A stretch of DNA of 64,000 nucleotides from Dichomitus squalens LYAD-421 SS1 (GCF_000275845.1 NW_006766889.1:606775-670774); one strand, 5' to 3'. Shown: positions 33,390-46,016, numbered from the stretch's first letter. Numbers and translations are program-made. Notes: generated from the letters alone by a model not told the origin.

Positions 33390-35296
33390 GCGCAGAAAAT
33401 GCCCCCTTCACAGCCAGGTTGTGCCACGGCCGATTGATGACGTACAGGACCCTTCCGATAGTTATTGTATCATAGACACTGGACGACTAGTATCTGTCGG
33501 AGCCCTTCGTTCCATAGTCCGCAGTGTACACCTGACGCACGAGTATGTATATTTCTCCACTATGACATACCTGCATGAGGGGAGTGTGCGCGAGCGTGTC
33601 CTGGGGCAGGCACGGGCGCCTGAACGCCAGTGACCGCATCGACCTGGAACACATGAGACGGGCGGTGCGTCGTTCGTGCGCGGTCAAGCTGTCACCGTAT
33701 CTCGGCGGGGGCCCTTGGCCGGCGTAGTCTGGAGCTTCTATAATTAGAATCTGGCATCCGCTTCCCCGCTACGACGGTTCTGCTGATATCGCGTTGACAT
33801 AGGGTGCCCGATGATATGGCCTATCTGCGGCATAGTGGTTAGACATCGAACATCCGGATATCGAGACCTGCCTCAAGGAGACATACAGGGCTGGGCAGTG
33901 AGGGAGCTGTTGCGAGGAACGTGTGCGGGAAACGGCTTGCAACAACGTGCGATCGGACCCAGGTGTGACTGCGCGCAATGAATGATCAAACAGATAGGAC
34001 ACGAGCCCGCCCACGAACGGCAACGAAGAGAGCGGAGACGCTGCCCATTCCTTCAAGCGGGAGGTCCGCAGCCGCGCGAGCTTGTCGGAGTCACGGAATC
34101 GCGAGCCTAGACCGCACGAAAAATAGGTATATGCCGGAAATGGGGGGATTGTATGCGCTCAAAAGCAGCATCCGCTGCGGATGTGCTCTCGGAACTTCTC
34201 ATGATAGCGATGCCGGACGCTGCGAGAAGTGAGGCGTGTGTCGATGTAGGCAATTGAAGGGAGGATACGTGGCTTGGCAGACGGTAATGGGAACCACGCC
34301 TGCCAGCACGAGGGACTTCTGTAGCCGCCAGCGCCGTGGCGTCGGTGGTCAAATTCGAGCTGCGCTGATGTTGCTGAGGGTACATGACGGCCCGATAGTC
34401 GCGCTGTGCCGCAAGCCTGTGGTGCGAATGGGACAGGTTTGAACTCTGGCAGCGGCCTGTCTCGTGCTTCATGAGAACGTCGAGACGGGATGACCGCGAG
34501 TATTACATCCAGACCTGCTCATGCGGTGTTCAGAAGAATGGTTGGGTGGCGCGAGAAGAGGGGTCGCCATGCCTACTTTCCTAGAAGCCGTAATCCTCTC
34601 CAGCGGTATGATCCCGGTCGTGGAGATGGTTATCATGTTTGGACGTGGAGACGGCGAATTCAGCACTACGTACCTCGAGCCAGTCATTGTCGACGACATT
34701 GCGGCCCGGAGAGGCACCAAGAGGACGTATCATGACACGGTCTGGCGCCGTCGGCTTGTCCCGAGTGGACTTCGAAGCGTCGACAGCTATATCCCCTGGA
34801 TGCTCGTTTGCATAATGGTTCGGCGACACTTGCACTGACCATACTAGATACCTGGATACCTGATCAGAGATGACCAATCCAATGCAATCGGGGTCGGACC
34901 TGTACTTGCCTTCTTTCACGAATTCCTCTTCCTGACGGACTACATCGCCGACGAGCTGCTTGCATTGCGGGAGCAAGTTCTGCGCAGAGGGCCCGAACAT
35001 GCATATAGTCGGTGTCCGTGAGACTATCCAGCGGCACGTCGTATGAGGTCATCGCGGGAGGCAACTGTATGTATCGCATGTCCAACGTCCGACGTATACT
35101 GTATCCACACTAAAGAAACAGACCCAGGTTGGCCCCCGCACATACGCGCGAGGTGTCCTAGTTGTCACGTTGCCTGAGGGGCGGCCAATCTGCTTGAAGG
35201 GCGCAGGCGGGATAGCTGAGGGCACGCGCATTGATCTCTGGTCAACATACGGTATCCTCATATTCAGAAGAACACGGCTCACCCTTCTATAGCAGG
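33390..35296. other. Gene-poor stretch; fragmentary frames, nothing identified
   Basis: Minus-strand frames between about 34,580 and 35,100 read protein-like pieces (QNLLPQCKQLVGDVVRQEEEF, DPDCIGLVISDQVSRYL) that switch frame without intron signals. A plus-strand frame at 34,560-34,760 reads MIPVVEMVIMFGRGDGEF. They may be remains of a gene, but I can assign neither family nor strand. Confidence 0.35.
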
Positions 35297-37180
35297 TCAC
35301 CTCTTTTCGACGCACGCCTCTTCGTTCTCCGCGCCCGTCGAGCGTCCAGGCGACGGCATCTTCGAGTGGAGCCCTTGAGCGGCGCCCCACTCCTGCTTCT
35401 GGTGACGGATCTCCTGAAGACTCTGCAAAATGTCTTCGACCTCGTGCCGGAAGGAGCGCTGCAGCTCCGTTCCGCAGCGAACCCCACGCAGTCCGCCTTC
35501 CCCTTCAACAGCGCAAGATGTCAGGAAGACCGAGCGCCAATGAGTCGAGAGGGCGTACAGGCGCGGAAATTGAAGGCGAACAAGAATGCGGCCACTGACA
35601 GCGGGGCCTTGCATCGCGACCGGCCGACGTGCGAGTCGCCAAGAGCACAGATGCTGGGCGTAAATTGCCTTCGCCGCTGCGGCAAGTTGCGAGGGCGGGA
35701 CATCGGTTTTTAGCTCGAGGCCCAGTATGACGAGGTTCTCGGATTGGCGTGTGAGGGGGAGCAGGCCAAGAAGTGAGGAGAAGGGGGCGGCAGGTACACT
35801 TTATGGCTTATCCACGTCTAGGTGGAAATAAGCGAGGCGTGGCCAGGCAGCCGCTATGAGCACGTCGTCGACATCTATTACTAATGTTGAGAGGTCGATA
35901 TTTTCGATGTTAGTGGACTTCAGCGAAGGCCGTAGGACCTGTACCGGCGAGGGGTCTCGCGTCTTGGTATAAGCGGCGAGCGGTAAAGCACGATCTACAG
36001 CGACGGTCGTGAGGCGAGAGGAGCGATTTGACAGCACGGGAGAACAAGTAGATGTATTGCCAAGCATTCCGAGTTTGAAGGTTTCCAGATTCGTCCGTCG
36101 ATGACACCACATGTAGCCGATGACGAGGAAGGCTTACGCTCTCCGGGTCCGTGTAGAGGTGCAGCTCGCGCAGGACGGGGAACGGTTGCTTAGGTAAATC
36201 TGGAAACGCGTCAGCATTCTCTGCATTCTCAACAGTGATAATGAGGCACTCGAGTGGGAAGGCTAGTGAAGAGAGGAAGTACGAGTGTGTCAAATGCAAC
36301 ATCATGGTTACAGGCTAGTTGCGTCACCAACGGCCTCAACAATCCCGTCCATCAGAGTACTGCTGAGTGCGCTTGACTCTAAATAAACATCTTGGAGCTG
36401 GGTGCAAGAGCTTGTGAATTGTTTGAATAGATCCGTAGCGTGCTCTTCGGGAACAGACGCTACACCATCATACCGAACGCAAGCTTCCACATAACGGAGA
36501 CACGAAAAAGAGACGCGGGGATGGAACTACAGGTCAAAGTCCGCAGGTTGGTGAACAGGTGCTGTGTGGGCATGGAGCTCTTCATTGCGTGCAGCGCGTC
36601 ACTGTGAATGTTCACCATGCTTGAAAAGTGGTTGTCAGAGTAGGCCCCTCTCCACTGCAGATGATGGACCCCAATAGCTTATGTCACGAAGAGAGAGTGT
36701 AGCCACCAGGCTGAGGCTATTGTAGAGATCGCTTGGAGAATTTGAACAAAAAGACTGAAGTCATAGAGGCCATCAAGGTGATTCCACGTACAAGGAGATT
36801 CCTTGAACCACGTCAGCCGTCATCGCCAACTTCCCACAAACTTCGTGGCAACGTATAGACTATGGAAAAAGACGCGGGCAACGTATTCCATAGAGTATCC
36901 AACGCCGCTTCGAAACGCGATCGGCAGGTGATTGATAACGATACATTATCGCTCTGGCCCTGACGAAACCATTCCGCGAAGGTGTTAAAGTGCAGAACAA
37001 TGTCTGCAAACAGGTCAGGAGATAGAGCTCGTAGTCGTCCGCTGGATGTCAGAAGGAAGACCTCAGAGAAACCGACGCTCAAAGGAATAGATGGGGGAGG
37101 AGGCAGAGTGGGTTGTAAGCACAGGTGTCGCGTCCTGAGCTGACGTCCTGTTCTTTCTATATGGCGTGCGCGCGAAAACA
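35297..37180 (-). pseudogene. F-box/LRR-type gene with premature stop
   Basis: On the minus strand an F-box-like start (LSPDLFADIVLHF and SITCRSRFEAALDTLWNTLP, then IVYTLPRSLWEV) is followed by LRR-type exons. These include FPVLRELHLYTDPESV, LGMLGNTSTCSPVL, DVLIAAAWPRLAYFHLDVDKP and then LLGLLPLTRQSENLVILGLEL. This is the plan of the large basidiomycete F-box/LRR family, substrate receptors of SCF ubiquitin ligases. A TAA at 35801-35803 falls in frame between the HLDVDKP and SLLGLLPL stretches, with no splice sites to remove it, and the frame then stays open to 35297. No ATG is found in frame at the 5' end. I therefore call it a pseudogene; a sequencing error at the stop is the alternative. 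Confidence 0.6.
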
Positions 37181-37485
37181 ATCACGTGATCGCAACTCAT
37201 GAGCGATGTCGAAGACGGCCACAACTCCAAGTCCATCATACACGAAACCTGCGCGCACGGCGATCGAGGACAGATCACCTGACATGACAGGCATATTCAC
37301 GTTACGTTTGTTCTTGTGTCTACTAGTACTATGCTATGCCGTACTGCCACCGACGTCGTTCTCACCCCTGGTGCCTCATCCTCTCGCAATCCGTTGCCCT
37401 TCAGGTGGTCACGACTAACAGTATTCGGATAGGCTCGAACTGTCAGACCTATCTTCTGGGGCTTCGATACCGTTCCCCGTTGCCA

Positions 37486-37490
37486 TATAA
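37486..37490 (+). promoter_or_regulatory. TATA-like element for BRI3-like copy D
   Basis: CATATAAC about 70 bp upstream of the ATG at 37556. Confidence 0.4.
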
Positions 37491-37555
37491 CTTTCCTGGG
37501 GTCACCTTTGGCCTAACTCTACTCCTTCGTCCTACCCTGCGCACCTTCATTTGCC

Positions 37556-38210
37556 ATGAGTAATCTCGCTACCACTATGATCAATGAGAAGGCCCAGCCT
37601 CAGTCTGCGGCCCCAATCTACCCTGACTTTCCAGGAAACGCTTCTCAACCTCAGTCGCCGTACACTCCACCCACTCAGACTCCGGGCGTGCATGGTGCCC
37701 CTTCTCAGCAGTACTTCGGCCAGCAATATAGTCATGGACAATACCCGCCGCAGCACCAGCAATACCCATCTGGGCAGTACATGTCACCACCTGGTCCACA
37801 GGGAGGGCAGCCGCCATTCAACCCAGGTCCTGGGGTGTATGCGCAGGGCTCCATCGGACCCCAGTCCGGATTTCAGCCGATGCCACAGAATGTCTACGTG
37901 GTGGGCCCGGGCGTGCAGTATCAGCAGCAATGTAGGTGAATTGGAATCGCGTCGGCCACGGACACTGAACTTTGATCCTTTGCCCGCAGTATTCGCATTG
38001 TGCGCACAGGGAAACCACGACGTGACGACAAGGTATGGGATGGTGGGGATCCTCACCGCAATCTTCTGCTTCCCAATAGGTCTCCTCGCGCTTCTGTACG
38101 TCGTTCATACCGAGATTGGGGCGACTGTGCGCTGAGATTTCGACGCTTCTTCATGTACCAGCGTGGATAAGGAGCGGCGTTGCGTGCGCTGCGGCGCTCA
38201 TGTCGGTTGA
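37556..38210 (+). CDS. BRI3-like small membrane protein, copy D
   Basis: Three exons (37556-37931, 37990-38095, 38162-38210) give 176 residues. The head of about 125 residues is the longest of the four copies and is Pro/Gln/Tyr/Gly-rich (SQQYFGQQYSHGQYPPQHQ). The core is FALCAQGNHDVTTRYG, a hydrophobic span with CFPIGLLALL, and KERRCVRCGAHVG. Here the Cys of the CFPCG motif is Ile, so that cysteine is dispensable, while the CVRCG tail is kept. The 106-nt central exon and phases match the other copies although this one is about 30 kb away. It lies between two damaged F-box genes. Confidence 0.82.
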
Positions 38211-39297
38211 TACTTAGGATGGTCCGGGCAACAACCGTCTCCCTCCCTCTCTACTCTGCCTCATAGGCTGTCTTCCCCGGGTGCATCGTCTGCTTATATC
38301 GTTGAACTTCGTATTTCGTGTATTGGAAGCACAGGTTGAGTCTCGAGCGATGTGCGCCGCCGGTACGGTGTCTTCGACAGGCATTGAGCCCCCATGCCTA
38401 CCAAAGCATGCTCAAAGGCGTATATCCGACGTCCATGGACTGTTACGCGAAGCAATTAGTAGGAGGCTCGTCCAATCACATCAAGGCTTGTTACGTCTCA
38501 TGTGCTATGTAAGTTGGGCAGCTGGCGTGCATTACAGATTGAAGACGACAGGCGAGCCCTGTGAATATATGTGTTCTGGGCATCATTAGTCGGAGTCCGC
38601 GACATGCGGCGAAGGCATGATGTCGATGTAGATCTGTCATGAACGACCACGCATACTCATCTACTCGCTCTTGTTCCGTAACAGGTGCTCAAAAATCAGA
38701 TATAGAATCCCATATCTAGATCTTTCGAGCCAGTATCGCCAAGGACCAGCTGATCATAATGAGCTATGGCTATACCTGCTCTCGGTGGATCGAGACGCCT
38801 CTGGTATTATCCATTGCTCAAGCATATGCTTGTGCGATATCGGCGGCGGCGGAACCCGCGATGGGGCACTACATCAAGAAGGTTTGTTCTGTGACCTGTC
38901 TTCCTGCTCGCTCAACCCAATGCATATTTATTGCATGACTTGCGGATACAAGAGACTTCTCTCGTGCGACTATGAGTAAAGGAAGTTCTTTGTGACTCCC
39001 AGAGTCCCATGGATGTATTGCACGTGGATCGGAATCATCGAATAGAGCCTAGACCAAATTCGAAAGGATTGGAGCCAGAATGTAAGTCCTGCGGCAGCGC
39101 GTAGAGTGAATCCATGTAGCCATGAAGGTTGGGCATCGCTCGAGCAAGAGAGAGCAAGATGAGAAGGAGCCGTCGAAGCTAAGATGTCATACTCTCATGC
39201 CAGGCATAGGCATTGGGGGTGCTGAGCCGCCACACTGCGCAGCAAGGCCTCTCGAGGTACGAGGTTTGACTCGATGCTATATGTAGCGCTCTAGGGA
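38211..39297. other. Intergenic, no gene seen
   Basis: Short frames only; no splice-supported coding, repeat or RNA gene recognised. Confidence 0.5.
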
Positions 39298-40841
39298 TCA
39301 TCGCGACCGCGTGCAACCATGTAGTACTAGTACGCGGAGGCGCGTCTGAGTCACCGCGTGTGCTCCGCCAAGCGACTTATGGTCAAGTCCACTGGATCCG
39401 AGCTGGTACTTACCCTCTCGACAGTCCTCTCTGGAAGCTCTGAGTGCTTTAGCACCGACCTGGAGCCAGGCGACTTCAAGATCGAGAAGACGATCGAGGA
39501 CACGGTGTACAGCTTCGCGAACGCTTTCCGCTGCACAGGTTCGCCCGGGCCTACGCCTTTGGCGCGCCACCCTCTCGGGACGCTGCCTTCCTTGAAGGTT
39601 CTTGTTTTCTCGATCGACCATAGACCCTTCGTCGCAGAAGCAGCGTAAGGGACGTGTCGAAGTGTGTGTTCTAAGCACACGGGCAAGGCATGTCTCCGGA
39701 GCACCCTGAGTTCGAAATATCCTCCGAACACCGAGATGGACTGTAGGCTACGTTGCATCCCAGCGTTCAAAGAGTTGGATATGATATAAGAGCTGTTCGG
39801 GCTCTCTCGGAGGCTTGGCAGCACTCCAGATGTCAGCGATCGCTCTTGGAAGGCTTCCGCACTCAATATAAAACTACTCACCATACTCTGTTGTGGACCT
39901 CGCGGCTTCCTGCGGGACCCGCGGTAGCGCATCCGCAGGCCCAGACACCGGGAGAAGGTCAGATGTCTCTTATTGATGTTCAGCCACGCGTGGGACATGT
40001 CGCGGAGAGGTTCGTCCGACATGAGGACTTCGCAACAGCGAAGGGCTCTGAGTCGAGTTCGAAGAGGGGTGCTATGTCGATGGCGTACACGATGGGAGGT
40101 GGTGGACACGAGTCACTGCAGCTGCCGCAGTAGCGAAGAGTTAGCCTGCGCAAGTTGACCGCAAGATTCCGAGATCGCCGGGGTGGCCTCACTAGCGAAC
40201 GTGTCAATAGTCCAATCGACGCATCCACGAATTTAACGGGCAGGGTGGTGAGATCCGGCGATGCGCGCGTTGGCCCAGTCATCGCCCCCCAGTTCGAGTA
40301 TTCCTACCGCGAGCTTCGGGAAGCATCATGTGCTGCAGCACGATATCCACGGTCGCGAGCCAGTCCGTAGAGGGCCATGAACTGACGGAGACTTCGACGT
40401 GATTCAGTCGCGGCAGGCGTGCGAGAGACAGGATCATCGGGACATTGCAGCAAGAACTGGTGAGATTGCATATGGAGGCGAGTCTCAAGAGCAGGCGACA
40501 AGATAAGGATAGCGGGAGGGCCGGTCAGAGCGTCAGCACGAGTAGAAACGTCAATTCCTTTCTCGCAGGTATACGATCATGTCGGCGATGAGGTCCGTAG
40601 GCAGAAACTCGGAGCAGAGATGCGCTATCTCGTTCGTGGATGCTAGGTGCCAGTGACGAATAGTTATGAGGACTGTGTTCAGGTCATAATGTGATTGTTG
40701 ATACAAGTACTTCTGATTTATACCAGCATGTGAATCGTCGCAAGTAGGCATCGCACAGAATCTCGAGAAGATGAGGATGTGTGAATAGACCGTCTGCACT
40801 GGAGGCAGGCGGCTGGCAGACGCGACATGGCAGGGGATCAC
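39298..40841 (-). pseudogene. F-box/LRR-type gene, frameshifted
   Basis: Minus-strand pieces in F-box/LRR order are EFLPTDLIADMIVYLRE (F-box-like), LRLASICNLTSSCCNVPMIL, LARLPRLNHVEVSV, LRRLTLRYCGSC, VYAIDIAPLFELDS and CCEVLMSDEPLRDMSHAWLNI. These resemble SCF substrate receptors of the same broad family as the gene at 35.3-37.2 kb. The frame changes between IAPLFELDS and CCEVLMSDEPL near 40,040-40,060 with no intron signals, and stops separate the first two pieces. It may be a pseudogene or a gene with exons I failed to resolve. Confidence 0.45.
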
Positions 40842-41163
40842 CTGACCGGATGGGGATGACGGCGGTGCGGATGCCGGTACATGTACTTCACATGCACAGT
40901 CGGCCTCGGATGCCTCTCCGACTCTCTAGCCGCTGCTATATCATTTCTTGACAAACTTCCCGCTCAGCATCTGTAAGCATCCTCTAGCTGGCCTTCTAAC
41001 CGAGTCTATTGATACGCTAATCGTCTTCATCTCAGACGGCTGTGATTGGCTGAACCTTACCATTCGGCAAGTGAATGCTAGAACGCCCAGTTCTCCCAAA
41101 CGGGGCACGACGATACTACCCTAGGCTATTGCGCGATATCGACTCAGCAGTTCATGCGCAAGA
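40842..41163. other. Promoter region of the MFS transporter gene
   Basis: No coding sequence seen. It separates the damaged F-box gene (-) from the transporter (+), so it may be a divergent promoter. Confidence 0.45.
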
Positions 41164-44040
41164 ATGTCAGCAATCAATCCACGCGCCTCCGGTCTCTGGG
41201 CCTCTTCTCGCATGAGCTATATCTCGGTCGCGGGCGAGTACGACGACGAGGACGGCTCCGACGTCGATCTCGAGGCTATGGACTTTGACGCCTCGGAGGA
41301 TGATGGGAGGACCCCTCTGGACAGGACGATTGACCGCATCGGCATGGGTGAGTAGCTATCTGGTCGTGTAGATGACAGGATGGCTGAGATTTTATGGTCG
41401 CTGGGCTGCAGGGAGTTACCAGTGGACGCTCCTCTGCCTCTGTGGGTTCGGTGAGTATCTTGCTCCTTGAATCACGCATTCGCATGCTGATGTTCGGACT
41501 TCAGGTTGGTTGGCGGATAACGTGCGTGGACTCGGTTGGTTGGAACGGCGTATTTGACCGATTGAGCAGATGTGGATACAAGCAGTAGCCATCATACTCC
41601 CTCGGGTGCAGCAACATTTTTCAGGTGAGTAAGCTACCGTCTGTGTGATCACTGCTAGAACGCGCGTATGCCCTGTATGCCCTGTCTCTGCCAAACGACC
41701 TCGCGGGTCAGAACGTACTGGTGCCCTATTATTTTTCCCCGTGCTTGGGGACCTGGTCATGCATCCCCCACTCCGGCCTACGCAGAGTCGAATATGTATT
41801 GTCCTGACGTGACGAAGCCATGAAGTCCTTTGGTATATGTTGACCAAGCTTTCTGACATCCTCGGTCCTGGTGTGATTCTAGTTGAAATCTGAAACTGAA
41901 TCGGTATCTTTCAGTGCGGGATAGCTACATTGGCCTCCTATCGTCCTCCATGTTCGCTGGGATGATGCTCGGTGCCGTGGGATGGGGCACATGTGAGTGC
42001 GTCTCCCATCGTTGCCGTTTCTTGACCGACATTACGTCTTTCATCAGGTAGCGACCTCATGGGTCGCACCACGGCGTTTAATGCGACGCTCTTCTTGACT
42101 TCTGTGTTCGGGGTCTTGGCATCCGTCGCTAACACTTTTGTGTTGCTATGCCTCGCGCTCTTCTTTCTCGGCAGCGCCGTCGGGGTACGTTATTGGCTTG
42201 CTAACATACGGATCATGTCACTTACCCAATGTCGGCATTTGTGACGGGAAGGGCTCGATGCCGACTGATGGGACACTACTCTTGGAGCATATGCCTAACG
42301 GGAAGCAATGGCTGGTCACCGCACTTTCAGTATTCTTCTCTTTTGGCGCGGTACTGGCGGCGATCATTGGTCTCCTCGTCATCCCTAGCCACTCGTGTCC
42401 ACCTGCCCGCGCGCCCTGCGACGCATCCACTCAAAACATGGGCTGGAAATATCTCCTTGCCGCGTTAGGGCTCATTGTAAGCATTAGTGTAACTGCGCCG
42501 ATCTGCAGCCTGGCTAACGCGTTTTATAGACGCTGTCTATGTTTCTTGCCCGCATGGTATTCTTCCGACTGCACGAGTCGCCAAGGTACCTCGTGCATGC
42601 TGGCCGTCCACTAGAAGCCATAGAATCCCTCCAATTGATCTCCGCATTCAACGGCGACGAGCTCAGCTTAGATCCAGAAGACGTGGACGACTCCGTCCCT
42701 GCACCAGCGACCCAGCCTACTCTGCCCTCTAACTCTTACGCGGGCGCAGACGAGGAGTCGCAAAAGTTCGCCTCAACGTCGGGGCAGAGCATTGAACCGC
42801 TTCGCACCTCTCCCAAATCCGCAAACTCGTACAATTCCGTAGGCCGCCCGGATGTTTCCCTGGACGCGCACCAGTTCGGCACGCCCCTCCCCGGATCCGA
42901 TGCGGTCTTCCCCCGCTTTCCCGTCCTACCTCCAGCATCAGCCCCAGAAGAGCAGCGGCCATTCATGTCTGCTGCGCAAGAAGAGACGGACACAGTGCCG
43001 CCTGCGGTCCCGCGACCGCCCCGGTCGCGACAGGGGTCAAGTGCTGCAAGAAACAGTCGCCGATTGTCTCGGAGGCTATCGACCGCGTCGTCATACATTG
43101 AGAGCAAAAGCGGTCCCCTGTGCGGGATGTTGCCGCGGTGGATGCGGCGCTCGGCGCTGGCGTGGATCGACCGCGTTGCGATGGTGCTGACACCGGAGTG
43201 GATGCGGACGACGTTGCTCGTGTGGGCGGCTTGGTGCGGTCTGTCGCTAGGTGAGTAAAGTCACTCTCAGAATGGCCGTGCGCGTACAGTTTTGGTGCTG
43301 ACGTGCATGTGTGCAGCGTACACGATGTTCAACGTGTACTTGCCGAAGCTGCTTGAGACGCGTGGGATCGATCCTAATGGGGCACCGAAGTCGCTGGAGG
43401 ATAGCTTGTGGGACGTCGTGATATATTCCTTAGGCGGCTGTCCAGGAGCGATCGTGAGTTTGCCACGTCCTGAGATCTCGTGTCCGGCTCGCTGAATAGG
43501 ATCCTAAACTCATCAGCTCGGCGCATGGCTGATCGAATCGCCATTGGGACGACGCTGGTCCCTCGCCGGAAGCACGTTCATGACCGCTGTCTTCTGCTGG
43601 TTGTTTGCCGTCGTCGAGCATCCGTGGTTGGTGCGTGCGAGTACGGTTGGGATCAGCTTGAGTGCTACGGTACGTCTTCTCGCGACCGACAGCGCCGCGC
43701 TTCTATGTTGACAATCGCTTCATCAGGCGATGTATGCCGTGCTGTATGGATGGACCCCAGAAATCTTTGGGACGAAGGTCCGCGGCACCGCCTGCGGCAT
43801 CGCGTCTGCCCTCTCTCGTGTGTGCGTATCGTCGCTGCTTTTCGTACGTTCGATTGTCACTAAACAGCTTTGTACAGAGGCGGCATGATCGCACCCATCT
43901 TGGGCGGGTCCCTGCTCGCCATCAACCGTACAGTTCCGGTCTACACCAGTATCGTCATTTTTATCATCTCGGGCATATGCGTGCTCCTCATCAAGGAGCG
44001 CGAAGTACAACCGGGGGGCGCGCGTACCTTTGCACATTGA
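41164..44040 (+). CDS. MFS transporter, SV2/SVOP-like
   Basis: About twelve exons give about 750 residues. After an acidic cytosolic head (GEYDDEDGSDVDLEAMDF), the first half of the major facilitator fold reads SYQWTLLCLCGFGWLADN, MWIQAVAIILPRVQQHF, YIGLLSSSMFAGMMLGAVGWG and SDLMGRTTAFNATLF (the MFS loop 2-3 motif in the form SDxxGR). A long, Ser/Pro-rich central loop of about 200 residues follows. The second half reads YTMFNVYLPKLLETRG, LIESPLGRRWSLAGSTF, YAVLYGWTPEIFGTKVRGTACG and GGMIAPILGGSLLA. FRLHESPRYL and YTPEIFGTxVRGTA-like sequences are characteristic of the SV2/SVOP branch of sugar-porter-like MFS proteins. The substrate is unknown; plasma-membrane or vacuolar location is inferred. 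Confidence 0.88.
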
Positions 44041-44616
44041 CACTGGAAACTGGAATGCTTGTATCCGTAGAGGCGTTGTGGTTTCTTGTAATGGTCTTGT
44101 ACGTATGACCCGTATACGACTGTACATACATATACGTAATATAGGACTAGTAGTCAACATGTTTTTGCAGTTAGCTGTTAACGTGGGGTCCAGTCATCTC
44201 ATGATCCTCGTTGACCAGCGAAACATACAGTATGCCTTAGTCAGGACAGCACGACGCTGGCAGTAGTAATCGTATAGTACCCGGTCCCACTGCTTAGTAG
44301 TACCGCTGCTCCCAGGTTGATCACGTCATCTTAGACCTATGTCTCGTGGGAAGACGCTGGACCTCGCGATTACTGATCTACCTAATACATCCCCCAGTAT
44401 ATATAGTACCCCTGAGCTGGTCAAGTAAGACGCCTATAGCACATAATTCCAGTCGTACCCTGGACTTGAAGGACTTGCATCCAAAGGTAGGTCATCTACC
44501 CATCTTGGAGACCGGTTTGCATTGTTGCCGTCATGCTGAAGCCCGTGCATGTACTGGACTGATCACAGAATCAGGCCGCGTTCAAGTTGTCTTGAGCGAT
44601 CCGCATCTCAGACGAA
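44041..44616. other. Intergenic, promoter of GST 1
   Basis: No gene seen. It contains a TATATATA box at 44398-44405, about 210 bp before the GST start. Confidence 0.45.
44398..44405 (+). promoter_or_regulatory. TATA-like element for GST 1
   Basis: TATATATA upstream of the ATG at 44617; the distance is rather long. Confidence 0.35.
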
Positions 44617-45475
44617 ATGTCAGAACCAATCATCTTCTACGACATACCCAGCATAAATGTTGGGACTTGGTCACCCTACACCTTGAGGACGAGGTGAGCG
44701 TCGAGAGTCACGGTGCCATTTGTGATGTCTCATTGATGATTCCGATGAGCACAGATATTCGTTGAACATCAAAGGCGTTCCCTACAGAACCGTCTGGGTC
44801 GAGTACCCGGATATCGCTGCTCTTTCCAAGCAGATCGGCGCCGCCCCCACCGGCAAAAGCGCCGACGGTACTCCTCTGTATACGCTTCCGGCGATCTACG
44901 ACCCCAATACGAAGACCGCCGTCTCCGACTCCGGGAAGATCGCACGCTACCTCGACAAGACGTACCCAGACACCCCCAAGCTCATTCCTGCAGAGCTGGA
45001 CGTGCTCACTGCTGCTTTTGAGGACGCGTTCTCGGCAGCAATTCCCCGCCCCGACTATGCTCCGATCATCATCCCCGGCGCGTTCAACATCCTCCGGCCT
45101 GGCAGTCAGCCCTACTTCCGCCAGACGCGCGAAGCGGCGCTTGGTGCGAAATTGGAGGATCTTGCCCCTCCGGGCTCTGAGACGCGCGCGAATCTCTGGG
45201 CCAAATTGCGGAAGGATGCGATCAAAGTTAACGCATGGTACGAGGCCGATGAGAACAAGGACAAGACATTCGTCTTGGGGGCTCATGCCGGCGTAACGTA
45301 TGCGGACGTTATCGTGGCCGCCTTCTTTGCCTGGTTCAAGAAGTCCCTGGGGGAGGACAGCCAAGAGTGGAAGGATATAGCTGCATGGAATGGCGGTCGC
45401 TGGGGGAAGCTCTTGGATGCATTCGAGAAGTACGGAGCGGTCGACGCCGGCGAGGAGGTTCGACTTCAGGTATGA
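44617..45475 (+). CDS. Glutathione S-transferase 1 of a tandem pair
   Basis: Two exons (44617-44693, 44755-45475) give 265 residues. A thioredoxin-fold N-domain (MSEPIIFYDIP, LNIKGVPYRTVWVEYPD, the cis-Pro YTLPAIYDP and the SDSGKIARYLDKTYP Glu/Asp-Ser equivalent) is joined to a helical C-domain ending WNGGRWGKLLDAFEKYGAVD. The pattern FYDIP..WSPxTxxTR resembles basidiomycete GSTs of the etherase-related group, which conjugate glutathione to small molecules or bind wood phenolics. The residues around the expected catalytic Ser read TWSPYTLRTRY, whereas copy 2 has MWSPNTWKTRY. The single intron lies at the same codon in both copies. Confidence 0.87.
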
Positions 45476-46016
45476 AGACGTGCTGAATGAACGTAAACCG
45501 TCAGGTCAGTGGCGCTCCACGCCATCCAACTGGGTACGCTTACTGAGCCTGCTCGGAAGTGCAGGACCCGTTAGGCCGGTGGTGGGGTATTGCGACTTAC
45601 GCTGTAACCTTACTTCCGTGCAGACACTGAATTGTAATGTACGAATAATATTCGAGGGTGCGGGCTTCTTGGAAAGGCACCAATGTTAAGTGATCAGGCC
45701 ATCATTCCCAGTTGATACCTACGTGTCGGGAGTATAGAAGGAACTCAATGTCGACCGCCTCAGGCGACGCACCGTCCGGTCTTAATAGCGCGCGCGAAAG
45801 AGACGTCTCACAGAGCTGTCAGCTGAGAAGCACCATGGTCGACAGTATGACTCAGGAGAAGCGGACCTCGCAGGTAATGTGATTTGGATGCCGGCACAAC
45901 TCCCAGTGGGAATCGTGCTGTCAGTCGAGGTTATAAGAACCCATGAGTGCGAAACAGGACTCAGCTCAAGTACGGACACCACGCGGCGTACCCTCAATCT
46001 TCAGATCGCCAACGCG
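45476..46016. other. Spacer between the tandem GST genes
   Basis: 3' UTR of GST 1 and promoter of GST 2; no gene seen. Confidence 0.5.
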
